Below the pieces are notes generated by a model. It had not been told where the DNA came from, made no database searches, and worked only from the letters and a program-made list of their open reading frames with translations. A stretch of 64,000 nucleotides of DNA from Podarcis raffonei (Eukaryota > Chordata > Lepidosauria > Squamata > Lacertidae), in assembly GCF_027172205.1 (NCBI RefSeq), contig NC_070607.1:24652069-24716068 (forward strand), read 5' to 3'. Below, one piece after another: positions 21,701 to 36,700 of the stretch. The position numbers were made by a program, and so were the translations under genes. Numbering within the stretch: position 1 is the first letter of the stretch; the number at the start of each line of letters is the position of its first letter.

Positions 21701-24700
21701 TACAGCACTACTAATGCACAGATAAAAACCAATATATAGTTGTACCTTGGAAGTTGAACGGAATCCATTCCGGAAGTCTGTTCAACTTCCAAAACGTTTG
21801 AAAATCAAATTGCGACTTCTGATTGGCTGCAGGAGCTTCCTGCAGCCAATCAGAAGCCGCAGAAGCCCCGTCAGACATTGGGCTTCCAAAAGAGCATTCA
21901 TATACAGGAACATTCACTTCTGGGTTTGGGAGCCAAAACGTCCGAATTCCAGGGCATTTGGGATCCAAGGTATGACTGCATATTTTATTTGTACGTACAG
22001 CTTATTGGAAGGCAGTTTGCATAATAGGCATGCTGGTATAGCCACTTTAGAAGGGACTTGAGCCACATATCTGAATGTCCTCCTTGGGGGGCGAGGAGGA
22101 AGAAAATGAGAATGTCAGGAAAAACATGCCATCCTGTGCGATGAATTTGTTACATTTTAAATTCCTATAAATTTTAAATACACTCATAAATGAAAATGAG
22201 TGATTCATGGGGGGAACAGTGTGAGTGAGCAAACCCATTCACCCTTTCTGCCCTATCTCATTGCAATCTGTTGCTTTAAGCAGCTTTCCCCTTGGCTCAC
22301 TTCTGGAGTTTGAGCTAGGCTGGTGGAAAATTGCTTGAAGCAGCTGAGCACAATGAAGTAAGGGAAGAAGACAAAGAATGTTGTTTCTCGCTTCATGTGC
22401 TGCTTTTTGTATCAAGGGCAGATCTCTTTCTTAACATGTGAACAGGCCCTTAGAAACACGATTAGATAGGCTCAACAACTTTGGTTTCCATAAAAAGATC
22501 CAACAAGTTTGTGGGTGTCAAGAATTTTACTTTTTGAAATATGGCAACCCTAGCAACACTTAGTAATTTTACTGGAAACCACAGGATGGGAGTGTTATTC
22601 TGCTTGGATCCTACTTGCAGGTTTCCACAGACATCTGGTTGGCCACCATAAGAACAGAATGCTCCACTAAATGGACAATTGGCCTGATCTAGCTGACTCT
22701 TATGCTGATTTTAATTGCTCTTTGGCAGGGAAGGTTCTGGTATATTATCCTATTCCCTTTTCAGTGTTGCTTAGAAGACACACTAGTGATACCAGTGCTA
22801 TTTGTTGTTTGTGTTTTGTTTTTTAAGAGGAAGAGAAAAGGCAGAGAGAAAGAGTTGCCAGTTATAACGGACAACAGTGTTCTTTTGTTTTTAAAAGTCA
22901 TGTAGAAAATATTTTGGTAGGTGCAACTTTTATTTATTTATGCAAGGGCAGCTGCATCTTCCAACATTACCTGTTCTATACACCTGTTAAAAGATAGCAG
23001 TCCTGCCCTCTTTTGTGTATTGTAATTCTAAAGGGGAGAGAGAGAGAGAGGTGGGCATATCCAGGGAATGGCAAAACAGAACCCTGCTAGGGGCGCAAAA
23101 TCACCCCCGAATGCTCCGACTTGAGGAAAGAGTTACTTGTGTGAGGTGAGAGGCATGACAGGCAAGTTGTTTGGATTACAATTGCCTCAGAATAAACTGA
23201 GATTGGGCCCCCAATGACTAGTGTTGCCACTGCTGTCTTCATGCTCACTACTGACAGGTGCTTTTAACTTCTCCCAACTTTTGTGTGGAGCCCTCAAAGC
23301 CCCCTCTCCCCAGGGGACCCAACTAGACCCTGCCTGCCTGGCTCCCTGCTTGTTCGTTGAGATGGAGGGCTCAGCCAATGGCTATTGCAGTAAAGTGATG
23401 GGGGTGGGTGGTGCTGATACAGTTCTCTACAAAGGGTGCAAGGGACCCTAGTATGTCTTTGGGTATATCTGGTAAAATAATAATGGGGGGGAAATCACAC
23501 TGTGTCCTAGAATTAAATGTGGATCTTATTTCTGAAAAAGTTGGCTACTGGCCTAGAAACTAAAGAGCTCTGCCTGAAATAAAACATGATGTGGCTTACT
23601 CGCACAGTATGATGCCATCCTTTAAACCCAATTGAAAGTTGGCTCCAATGCTCATGCCAGTAACTTCTTCAATCCAGTTGCGGAGATCTTCCTCTATCTG
23701 TGGATCATATTTCAAAGCAATCTGCAATACAAAATAATGATCAATTCAACACTTTCTCTGATTTTAATAATGCAAAATTCATATTTGATTAGACAAGTAT
23801 ATTTTATAAAAGCATCTGAAAATGGATCCAGTGCTATCCCAGAAATCAGCGTCAATAATTAGCATAAAGTATTACAGTATTCATCATTCTAAACCCTCAT
23901 GATAATTTTCAGCTGTTCAAATAAACCAAAGGGTTTTTTCTTTGGAAATCTCTTGTCTAATGTCTATTCTGTTCATAAGCAAACTCTGCTGATGCAAGTA
24001 TTCACTGAAATTCTACATGACCTTCCTTGTATGTCATTCTGTTCACTTAGTAGACCACTTGCATCACAGCTGATTCATAACATATAAATTAACAGTTCAG
24101 CACTATAGCAACAGTAAACAGTAAAAAGAAAAAAATACATTCCAATACCAAATTTTAAAACCACTTTTGCATTATATTACCCCATTCCCATTCATTTATC
24201 ATTTGGAAAAGTACAATGTTAGACACAAGGAGGGAAAGAAAGAAAATCTGGAGCAAATCTGAGTCAGAGAAAGCAGTTAGCAATGCAATCCAATGTATGT
24301 TTATTTGGAAATAAATTCCATTAAGTTCAGCAGGGCTTGCTCCCAATTATGTGTGCACAGGATTGCAGCATAAGGGCAAAAAAAGACTGTTCTTTCCACT
24401 TCTAGTTGTATATGTAGATACACCTCAAATTAAAGAAAAACCTAGCATATCAAACTCAAATCACAGATTTGTTACTCTTTAGCATACTTTTGGGCAGTTA
24501 ATAAGCAAAGTTGCTTGCTGATGAATAGTAAAAGAAAATTGCCCCCTCTAGTCCTCACACTGATTATTGTAAGTTGGATTAGGAGAGGTAATATTTTACT
24601 CTTTTACTGATATTCCTGCTTAACAAGGAGTAAGATATGTATGTTCTCCAAGTCTCTCAGAATCTGTAGGCCGTGTGCCGAGCCAATATTTCACAGTAAT

Positions 24701-27700
24701 ACACAGTGTACTATCTGCTTGTATGGTGTTGCTACGAAACACAGCAACGTGTGAAATGATGGGTACAGCATCTAAGAAACGTGTTTACTTTTTGCATTCA
24801 GTTTTGAGACATCAATAAAAACAAATGTGGCTCTTGTTTCAATATCACCTTAATAAAGCAACAATATTACAGTACAATCCCTACAGCCTACCAAAGGCCA
24901 CTGAAGCATCACTCTACTGGCAGGATGACACTTACACTATTGGAAACACCTTGGAGCACCAGGAAAAACTTTTCTGGGTGTGGATGCCCCACCAGCAATG
25001 TTCCACTGGTGCAGAGGGTCAAAATGGGGCATTCTGGGAGCAGCTATGGATTCACAGGATGCTAAGCCTCCTTCCCCTGATGTGCCTCCTACAAAGGTCT
25101 GAAGCTACAACAGCACTGAGACTGGTATAGTAATTTCCCCTCACTGAGGTCATTGGGCAGGAAAAACAATCTTGGGGGAGCTTTGCTGAGAAAGAGGGCC
25201 AATAAATATTTTAATTAATGATTTATTTATTTTTTAATGGAGGGTTCATGCCTTAGGTGGAGCAAACCAACAGAGCTATGGATGTGGTGGTTCTTCTACA
25301 TGGAAGCATAGATGCACTGCTTCTGCTGAGAACAACCTGCACATACAGAACTCAATATCTGTTTGGCACCTATAAGGAACTTTCCACAACCTGCTCTCTA
25401 CACATGCACAGATATAGGGGACACCACTGTTCTATCTATGGTATCTTTAATTGAATCTCAGACACAGTAATGCTCATCAAATGCAGTAATATTCACAAAT
25501 GACACAGCATACAATCAGAAGGAACACACATTGTTTTTTAATTTTAATTCTAATGGTTTAAATCAATGTTGTTGTTGTTGTTATCCATTTGTCTCAAGAG
25601 ACAATGGAGTGCACCTCCAGGGGTGAAGCCAAACTGCTGTGTTAACACCAAAGTGACCTCCCCTGGGGTGCAAGCTTGGGCAGTGTGTATGGCGGTCCTG
25701 GGCTGCTCAGATGACAAGACCCCAGCCCAACCCTTGGCCTTGCTGATGTGGTCCAAAGGAAAGCAGAGCAATATGTTTGGCACCAGCCTGGATGCAGGAG
25801 TTGCTGAAAGGAGGCATACAAGACGCCATCCAACCATCTTAGGGACTCCACTCTGGATTTGTATAGGGTTTACTCCTTAGCCTTTTCTTCTTCCAAAGAT
25901 ATCTCGTGAAGTAGTGGAGGTTTCAGATTAGAGTTTTCCTTCCTACATGGGCTACCCTTCCCAGGTTGATGAGCCTCATCTGCCCAATCAATAAATAATA
26001 CTATATGTGTGTATAATATACAGTTTGTTGCTTCTATGTTTGAGCTGAGACCCTTTTTAATAATTTAGAGATAGTTAAGAGAGCATGTTATCACAAGAGG
26101 CTTTCAGAGAAAGGCATTCAGCTGTTGAACTGGAGAGCACAAAGGGTGAGTAATGTTTCTATCCAGACCACTTATTACCAAGGAATGTCATCAATTTTGT
26201 TGTTTCTGCCAAGTCATCATTTTTCAATCTTCATTTCTCAACCTTCCTGAACATTTGAAACATGATACTTCCATAGTGAGACAAGGAGTAAAATACTCAG
26301 TACCTTGAAATGCTTCTTTCCTCACTATGCTCCAATAGCCCTGTACTAGCCACATGACACGTTACCAAGAATGCCAAAAAAACATTTACTACACACATGC
26401 AGACAATGCTGTATTTGTATTACCCCACCCCGCCATTTCCTTCACAATATCACTGAACTAGGTAGTTTTTGGGCAGACCTGCAGTACTCATCTGTAAAGG
26501 CAAATAAGTCATTTGTAGCTCTAATAATAATTTCATCAGATTCTAATATTCTATCATGTCCAATACTTGTCTAGTAATTGCTTCTGTGCTATAAGGTGTG
26601 TTGTTCACATGACATAAGGCTACTTGTATGATTCTGAAAGAACGCATAATTGCTATTCTCTGAAAGATTACAGCATATTACATTATTTAAAATATAGGAA
26701 GTGTTCACAAACTATGTACCTATCCTAAAAATAAAATAAAAATCTTCCACTCACAATGTTACGGTTTCTAAAGCTCATGGCTGCACAGATGTGATTGACA
26801 AGCCAGTTTCAGACTTTCTTCACACATGAAGACCTAAAAAAGTAGGGCTTGAAAATCACTTTCCTTGGCCTGTCATTGCCACATTCTACATACACCAATC
26901 TATGACCTTTGTACTTTGGACCAAAGGTCTGAAAAGGAACAGCTATGTACATAAAGCTAGACACATGTAGGAGCTAAAAGCAGTTTCTACTCCTGCACAG
27001 TTAGGGTTTCCCATAACATGGATCACCAAAGCACATACAGCTGTATGTGCCCAGATGTTGCTTTTCAGATCTTAGAATCATAGATTGTAGTGCTATAAGG
27101 GACCCCAAGTGTCATCTAATCCAACCCCCTGCAATGCAAAAATTCTGCCCACAGCATTCCTGGGGAGACTTGCACCGCCAACCTTCTGGTTAATAGCCAG
27201 ACACACTGACCCACTGCATCACTGGAGGATATCTTCCCCTTTATGGGTTAAATTCAAGGGCTGGGCCAGTAGGGTGAGCAACACTGCAGGCGAGGCCAGA
27301 AGGAACAGTCCCACTCACTCCTCTTCCATGTATTCACTGTACACTGGGACAGTCTGAATAGGACTAAAGAATATAGGCAATTCTACTGGAATCTCAAGAA
27401 TCCATTGGCCTGCCAGTAACTGGGAGCAAGAATTCAATGACCTGCATAGTTTACAATCTCCATTACCACCAAAGCCAAAAAAAATAAGTAAAAAAAGCGA
27501 AATAAGTTATGCATATAAGAAGTACAGTATTTGTTCAATCTGTACAGTCTAGCTATTCTTCACATGGAAATTGTGCAGAATTTATTTTTAGCTCAGGCTA
27601 CATGCAGCCCTGTTTATAGGACTGGGCTTCGAGAGAAAGCAGAGTTGGATGACTCTCTTCTGTTTCCTCCCAAAGTAAAGTTCTTAACCAAAGGTACTAT

Positions 27701-30700
27701 TTCTGGGTTAACGGAGTCTGTAACCTGAAGCGTCTGTAACCCGGGGTACCACTGTACTTTGCACTTACAATCATTCACTCTAACAATGAGCAGGTGCTCA
27801 GGTCATAGCTGTCAACTTTCCCCTTTTTTTAAGGGAAATTCCCTTATTCCGAATAGGATTCCTCACAAGAAAAGAGAAAAGTTGACAGCTATGGCTCAGG
27901 TATAGAAGCTTAGAAGTTGCAAGACTGGAAATGGAGCCCTGAAACAGGTCTACAAGTTGCAGAGCTGGAACTGGCATAGGCAGTGCTTTTATTTTTTCTT
28001 AAAAAAATGTTTAGGGGTACTCTCATTTTCCTACTCATATTGAAATACTGCCCCTCAATGAGGCCAAACTTAGATTCACAAAATGTTTAGGAGTATGCGT
28101 ACCCCTGTGTCCCCCCCCCCCCCAGAAAAAAGCACTGGGCATAGGAACTAATCATATGTGGGAAAGTGAGATTTAATAAACAAGAATAAAGAATAAATTA
28201 AAAGTGCCTGAGGCTGTAATCCTAAAGTGGTGGTAGGGAACTGAAGTCAGATGAACTACTATTTAGCCAAGGTCCTGTGGGTTTCTTGCTAGCATGGGAG
28301 AAATGCTCTGGTATGTTTCCATGCATTCTGCATTTCTTTTTTCTTTCTTTCTTTTAAACATTATTTTCCTCCCATTTGGAAAAATGTTTTCCCATTGGGA
28401 TTTTTTTTTTAATGCCCAATTTGGGCAATTTAGATCAAAGAAATTTCCCAGACCTCCCCAGCATGCACCAAATATTCTCCTTTTTTGGCCCAACTAAAGT
28501 TGGACCTCCTATGCCAATTGGGCCAAGGTCTCATAAGTTTGCAGTGTCAGGGAGGGGGAATAAAATATATCCTATGGCACATGGGACATATAACTACAGC
28601 TGAAATGTAATTGAAGTCACTTCCTATTAATGTTATACATATAAAGACAAGCCTTTTGTTTTTCTAAACTCTTGCCAGCTCTTAAATTAGTTAATAGGAA
28701 AAATAGGTAGGTGATAAGGGTAGTAACTGACATAACAATTAAAACAGTTATAATTACATTTATATATATTAATATTTAAATTTATTTTAAGGGGTGTTGC
28801 TGTTTATTAACCATTCACTTTTTATAAAGTTTCCAAGAAGTATGGGTACAGACTGCATAAATTCAGGAACAGCTATGAGGTATTGTACAGAATCACTATA
28901 GTAAGACAAAACAACAAAACAAAATTAACTTTATCCTGCTACATATCCAGAGGAAACTCAAACTGACTCAGGAAGAGGATGTACAGAAGCAGTTATTACA
29001 ATGTCCAGTGTTCATTAGGAATAAGGTTAAGACCACAAATGTTTTGGAAATACAAATAATACCAAAGTTATTTCTTTGTCTCTGAAGGTTTCACATGATC
29101 TAGAAACATAGATAAGGGAATACCATGTATTTACCCATGAATGTTTATATCTGGCTCCCTGATCCACTCTGTTTTGACTTCATAAGTTTTTCAGCCAGCA
29201 GTACATCCCAGACCTTGGTTAGGAAAGGATGTTTGGTTCAGACAAAATGCCAAACCAGTTAAAATAAGCCACAGTTTGTAAGCCAACAATTAGGCTGGCA
29301 TGGTGCAAACTTACTAGTGGAGCCAAGCTGGTGCTCCTGCTGGTGGGTCTGCACCACACTGACCTCCTCACCCCTCTCCCCCCATTCATAAGCAGCAAGC
29401 AACTAGCCTGCCAGGAAGTTACGGTAGATTAAAGGCTTCACACTCACAGGTGAGGTGCTTCTGCACCAGACTATTATTATTTGATTTTATTGTTTTTAAT
29501 TGTTTTATGCTGGGACCAACCAGATAGAAGGACAAATAGAAATTTTCAACTGAATAAATAAAATAGACAGGTAATATTGCTCAGGCTTCTAGTAATTCAT
29601 TACCTAGTACATCATGTAAAATTAATCTCTGCTTTGGCAATGAATTGATCATAATCCTCTCCCTTTTCTGCTCTCAGCCTTATAGGAGCCACATTTATTC
29701 TGATTAGTACTACAGATTCTTTAAAAAGCTACTGAAGCTATATTTTTCAAAGACAGAAAAGGGTCATTGCTTTTTGTAGAAATATGTTGTGGTACAATGT
29801 TATGATCTTGCAAACTGCACATAAACTAACCTTACTAGTCTGCAAAGGGCATCAGTTAGAAACACAAATAATTAAGCAGTACATGGGTACCTCAATTTAA
29901 GAACAGCTCTGTTTACAAACTATTCTGTTTACGAATTTTGCCTCGGTCTAAGAATGGAATCCGAACGGTGGAAGGGCACTGGCAGTGGGAGGCCTCATTA
30001 GGGAAAGAGCGCCTCGGTTTAAGAATGTTTTCAGTTTAAGAACGGACTTCTGGAACAGATTAAGTTCGTAAACCGAGGTACCACTGTCTATAAATGTCTT
30101 AAATGAAGTAACAGTGAAGAACTATTTGAAAATTAACATGTAGCAAGTAGGACATGTACCATGTACTGTGCGAGCAACACAGGAATATAGGAAGCTGCCT
30201 TATACCAAGTCAGACATTGGGCTGTATCCAAATAAGTGCTATGTGAACATTCTGGCAGTACAGTGGAACCTTGGTTCTTGAACTTAATCCATTCCGGGAG
30301 TCTGCTCAACTCCCGAAACTGTTCAAAAACCAAGCTGTGGCTTCCAATTGGCTGCAGGAGCTTCCTGCACTCAATTGGAAGCTGCGGAAGCAGCGTTGGA
30401 CGTTCGGCTTCCAAAAAACATTCACAAACTGGAACACTCACTTCCTGGTTTGCAGCGTTCGGGAGCTGATTTGTTCGGGAGCCAAGCTGTTCGGGAACCA
30501 AGGTACCACTGTACAAGGATTTCTGCTTGTGTAACAAAATGTACTCTTCCCGCCCCCCCCCCATGTGTTCAAACAATTCCCCTAACCTCTAGGGCAGATT
30601 GGTGGTGGTGCAGGGTACACGCAGGCAGCGGTAGAAAGAAGACCTTTTGTGCTGTTGAGACACAGTGGTTGAACACCGCTCAATATTTTCTACATCTACT

Positions 30701-33700
30701 GTCAGTGGCAGTTTGGGTTTCAGACAGAGGATGTTCCTAGCTCTACCTAGAGATGCTGTGGATTGAACCTGGGATAGTCTGCCTGTAAAGCAGATGTTCT
30801 ACAGTACCATTAATACATAACCCTAGCTCATCTTCCTTTTTAAACATAAAGTGTTCCTTGAAACTCAAAAGCTATTTTGCGATATCTTTTTAGTCCTTGA
30901 CATCACCAGTTGATAACCCATCCTTTACTTCAAGCAGTTCAAGGTGGTGAACATGGTTCTCCCCCTCTTCATTTAATCTCCACAGCAACTCTGTGAGATA
31001 GGTTAGGCTGAGAGGCAGTGACAGGCAAAAAGTCATCCAGCAAGCTCCATAGCCATGTGGGGATTTGAACCCTGGTCTCCCAGGTCCTAATCCACCAGCT
31101 GCTACGCCACTCCGATCTGTTAAGTTTTTCAGGTAAATAAGTGTAAATTACCGTACTGGTTTTGTCATCTACCTTTCAATTTCTTAGCCATCATACTACA
31201 TTACTTAAAACTATTCCCCAGTAAGGTACACAGGGACCTTCTCAAAAATTTGTTGGAACATAGTGCTGTAATTAAACCCTGTTTCTGCTAGGCCAAAAGC
31301 AAAAAAATAATAATGGAGAAACGGGTCATATTAACTACTATGTTGTGCACACAGTTGCAATTAAGTGTCTAGCAGTAGGCAATTAGTGTATTAACAGGTA
31401 TCATAAATTACCTGATTTGTTTCAGATCTCATTACTCATTAATTGCTGTATTCTACATTCTACTCTAGCTGCTTATTCTTAAGAAGTTGGTCTGCCCTTA
31501 TATAAATAACAAATGTTAAGAAGTGATTATACTCCATGTTTTTCTTTTCCATACTTTATAGTCCCTATTTAAATGCCTGTACACTAAACCCAAATATCTA
31601 TACCATCTGAATTAGTAATATATCCCAGAGCAAATCATGAATAGCAGGGAGGGTCTGCACCATATCCTGGTCAAGTCTTTGTCTCTGTGCCAAGTTTTGC
31701 TCCAGGGAAAATGAAAGTCTTGTTACAAAGGTAGCAAGTATCCTGCAAAATCTATATAGACCTCTATATCTATGTGCAATTACCTCCGCATACATCAAAC
31801 AACAGAACACATAAATTGTTTAACAGACGTCATGAGGCTGATACCCGAGAGGGGAAAACATTCATGCAATGTTGTGTTCCTGCTCTTTCCATAAATTTAT
31901 TCAAAGGTAACATTGTACTGTGCTTTGATGTTATTGTCAATTGTTTCTGTTTTTTGCTGCAGTGGCATATATGTATTGCACATACACAAAGAACAGTTCA
32001 AATACAATGAGATGGACAAAACCAAGTACAACAAATTGATGGTAGCACAATCAAAGTTCCACTTGAGCAAGCTTTGTATACTCTCTTTAATAACAACAAA
32101 TGTTTCAGTAATATTCTGGTGAAGTAACACATAAACAATAAATTTTTGTAGCAAACATGAAAAATCTCAGCAGATAACAACTTCATACTTGCAATTTAGT
32201 GATGTTTTTAAATGTGCAGTGTAATTTTGGCTACATTCTTGAAACCACCCACTCAAGAGAAATCTGGGTGTCTATTATAGAGCTATTCCAATTTTTCAGC
32301 AATACTGTACAGCCTTTTTATTTTGAAAAGTAATGTTATTTTATAGCAAAGACGACTTAATCAGAAATCTCCTACACATTCTGAAACCTTGTTCAAGTTA
32401 AATAAAAACTGGTGACACTTCTCCAATTTAACAACATTCCTCTGATTGACCTCTTAATTTCACCTGTCTAAATAATGAGAGAAGGAAAACTGTTGCAAGT
32501 TACCTTCAAGACTTGGTGATACCACCGGCCCTCAAAGGGACCCCATTATTAATTCATCATTTAATGCATATATTAGACCTTTAGAAGTGGTCATTTGAGG
32601 ATTTGGTGCAATGTGTCACAAGTACTCTGATCACACCCAGCTCTATTTCTCCTCTGCACTGGAATCAGTTGGAGCTGTGCAAATGCTTAATCTGTGTTTG
32701 GAGGCAGTAAGGGGTTGGATTACCTTAAATGGTAGTGCTATAGATTAGTGCTTCCTGGGTCTGGGAATGAACAGTGTCTTCTGGATGGGGTTGGACTCTC
32801 CTTGAAGGATCAGGTACAGTCACAGGGCAAGGGCGGAGAAGAGAGATAGCTTGACTAGAGTAATCCATACTCTGGAACCTTAGACTACTTTAATGTACTC
32901 TACATGGGATTGCCCTTGCAGGTGGATTGTACACCACAGCTAGGAAAAAATACAGCAGTGAGGGTGTTGGCTAGTGTACCTTTGAGATACTATGTAACAC
33001 CAGTCCTTGAAGAACTGCACTGGGGCCTGTTTGCTACTGAATGCAATTCAAGGTGATAGTTTTGAGATAAAGGTAAAGGGACCCCTGACAATTAGATCGA
33101 GTCGTGGACGACTCTCAGGTTGCAGCGTTCATCTTGCTTTATTGGCCGAGGGAGCCGGCGTACATCTTCTAGGTCATGTGGGCAGCATGACTAAGCCACT
33201 TCTGGCGAACCAGAGCAGCACATGAAAACACCGTTTACCTTCCCACCGGAGTGGTACCTATTTATCTACTTGCACTTCGTGCTTTCGAACTGCTAGGTTG
33301 GCAGGAACAGGGACCGAGCAACGGGAGCTCACCCCGTCGTGGGGATTTGAACCGCTTACCTTCTGATCGGCAAGCCCTAGGCTCTGTGGTTTAACCCACA
33401 GCACCACCCGCATCCCAAGTTTTGATGTACAAAGCCCTAAATAGCTTAGAACCCAGCTATCTGAAGGAGCACCTCCTACTGTCCTGTCCACACCATCATC
33501 ACACCAAGCTTCTGAAGCACGTAATAAAGCCCCCTTGGTGGTGGAACAATCTTCCTCCTGAGGTTAGACTGACACTAGCATAAACTAGTTTTTGGTGCTA
33601 GTTGAAAACATTTCATTTTCACTATGCCTTTCACTGTATTTGCCTATAGCTGGGGTGATGTGTACATTGAATTTTATATTGTAAACTGCTGCTGTTGGTT

Positions 33701-36700
33701 TAATTATGTTGTGGCCCATAATGAAGAGCAGGATAAACATTTTACAAATAAAACAGGACAGCCTCTTGGACAGAGCATGATGCACAGGCATGAGACAAAG
33801 ACAGGAATTGTTCATTAATATGTTTCTGTGATAAAAGAGAGGAAATGGACTGCTAGGAAAAAGGTAGGATATCATTTATTTGTTAATCATTGTAACACCT
33901 CCACTTAATTGCTATTACTATCACTAATAGCAATGTTTATTTCAGTTCTTGTTGACAAGCAAGACTATGACTTTGTAAGTAGAATTTTATCTAAGAAGTG
34001 GCCTTACATCTCATATTTTTGTGCATTTTGATGTCTGGTATCTTTACTCTCTTCATGTTAGTAAGGAAATACAAGGTTTTTTGAGGGATTTTTATTCTGT
34101 ATTAATTGTGAAATTGTTCTGCAATCTTTTATAAGGAAAATGATGGATAATTACATATTTATGTGTTGTATGAGTAATAATGTATTTGCATCTTTTGTTT
34201 GTTTTCATAAGAACACTTTTTGTTGTGAACTGCTTTTGAGAGTAGTGTACACAGAAAAGCAGGAAACAAATAATTTGACTTACTGACATTTGGCATTTGG
34301 TCCCATTTATAACAAAGCAGAAAACTTTAGTTATTAGCAGACAGATCTGTGAAAGTATCTACATAACAATTTGAGCTGATTCTCTATTACTCATCGTTGA
34401 CTTCCAGGGTACTTAAACATATGTGTCCAGCTGGAATTTGGCACTCTCTTGGGATAGAAAGTAATTGAAGAAAACAGAGGTAGGAACTTCGGCAGGCAGT
34501 TAGCAAATGTTTAACTGCCTTTACCTGTCATCCCTATCATAAGCAGGCACCTTCTTTGACACGTTTTAAACATCAGCTGAAAACTTTCCTATTCCGCCAG
34601 ACCTAAGCAGGCAATGAAGAGTACATCGCCGACAATGGTCTATTGATGTTTGTTTTCAATTTTTTAATTTTTAACTTCTTTAAATCTATTTATCATTTTA
34701 TTGTTTGGTTTATCAGATATTTTGTATTTCAGCAAACTTTGGGGCTCAGGTGAGCCTGTGGATTCCTCCTTCTTATGTATGGGTGATGTAATTTTAGCTA
34801 CAGAAGACCTGACACAGAGCTTGAAAATCGGAAATACAGGAAATTATGATGATAAATGCAGATGACTGAACAGATCTTAGAAGACTAGGCAGAGTGGGAA
34901 AGACCAAATAAAATATCAGGACTATCTCAATGAACTAATAACAGCATTGTATTAATATCACACAGAATTTAAGAGACTGCAACCCAGATGTTTATTGTCC
35001 AATAAGGTTCCTGATTAGTGATGGGTCATTATTCTTTGGGCCACACCAAAACACTTTTGACTAGGTTTTAACTCTAACAGTGGGAGAGAGAAAAAACTAG
35101 CCAGTGCCTAAAGCTTGTCAGATACAATGCGCTGGGCACTGCCCAAAGGAGATTCTCATTTTGCTTTTGTTTTAGTACATGCCTTTTTGCTGAATTGCTT
35201 TTACAATATTCCCTTAATTTTAAGAGCAGTTTGCCATGTGGTAGTGTGGTTTTGTAAATCGAATACCTCCAACCTTTGCTGGGCTTAGAGAGCATATATT
35301 ATATGTTACGTGCCTTGTTTTTGAGAAAAGGCCACATTATAGTTCTCCAAATTGTAGCCATAATATAGAAGGAGCAGTTATCCAGATAGTAAATAACCTA
35401 CTCAGTATTAGAATGGCCGATGCCAGTCAGACACCTGGTAATCCTAACTTGTGCTCCCAGTTTATTTAACAAAACATTTGTAGTAGCTTAGCAGCCTGAC
35501 TCTATGCAGAGCTAGGGCTGCCTAATCTCATTGAAATTAATGGCTTTAGCATATCATCCAACATTTCTCCAATGAAAATAGGGATAGCCTAAGGAAAAGC
35601 GGGCCATTCTGGGATCAAATCAGAAACTGGGACGTCTTCTCTAAATCAGGGACATCCCTGGAAAATAGTGACATTTGGAGGGTCTGCTTTAGGCAAGCCT
35701 AAATCAACACAGGATTGTATTGTTAACAGGGGTCTTTCAAAATAATTTTTGGCTTTGAGTTCTGCACACTGCCCTGACTATTACTTTAACATGTAAATTC
35801 CCTAATATTTCTAAATTGTTGCTATGCCATAAATTACCAATATCTGTTGAGCTTTTCTTTTGTGTCAGCTAGTTCAGATGAGTAAATCCTATATATGCTG
35901 TGGTCCTACTCAATCTGTGTGAATACTAGGGCCAGTTATCATCAACCTTTTCAGACCCGGGGCCCATGTTTAACTCAAATATGCATTTGGGGAAGCATTT
36001 CTGAATCTTTTACCATATATTTGTATGATGGTAGTGCTCCTGTTACAACAAACCTTGGATCAGGCTGTGACCCCCTAGTGGGTCTCAACCCACCAGTTTA
36101 AGACAAGTGCTAGGAAAAATTACTATTCTGATATAGGCTTGCTCAACAATCACTGAAGAAGGGCTGGGATTGATTATATCTGGACTTCATTCTCTACTAA
36201 GGAGAATTGGAAAGGAAAACCTTCCTTACTTCCACTTATCTTCACTGTATTTTCCTGTTTTCTCAAGAATTTTTAGAAACCTACTATGGAGGAAATCCTT
36301 TTGTCTATTTTTAAATAGCATGTGTCGGTATGATTGGTTCTGTCACCCAGGGAGGCAGCAGCAAAGAATATTCTAATCTTGCACTGTTTCAAGGGATGGG
36401 GAAGGAGGACTTATTTTGACTTTTCTCACCTTCTTCTCATCCCCAGATTAGCATTATCATATGAACTACAAACCTTTATTGCCCTTATTTTTCAGGAACA
36501 AGATTACTACCAGATTCTAAGACAAATTTTGGAGCTGGGTGGCGGGAAATTTAGGCATATTTAAATAATAAAGAATAACCAAATGCGACAACCCATAGGG
36601 AAGAAACAGTGTGGCATTGTTGTTTTCATTTTGTGGTTTTATACTCTGATTTTATCTTGTGCACCACCCTGAGACCTGCAGTAATAGGGCTGTGTATAAA

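Larger units (their letters stand above)
21630..23599. other. CNN3 intron 2
   Basis: It holds the MITE at 21737 and the CR1 end at 22555, plus a short GA run at 23037-23051. The remainder is not recognised. Confidence 0.55.

Noticed and set aside
25566-25880. Open frames of 104 and 95 codons on opposite strands
   Set aside because: No family features and an intronic repeat-like setting; kept only as an unnamed block.
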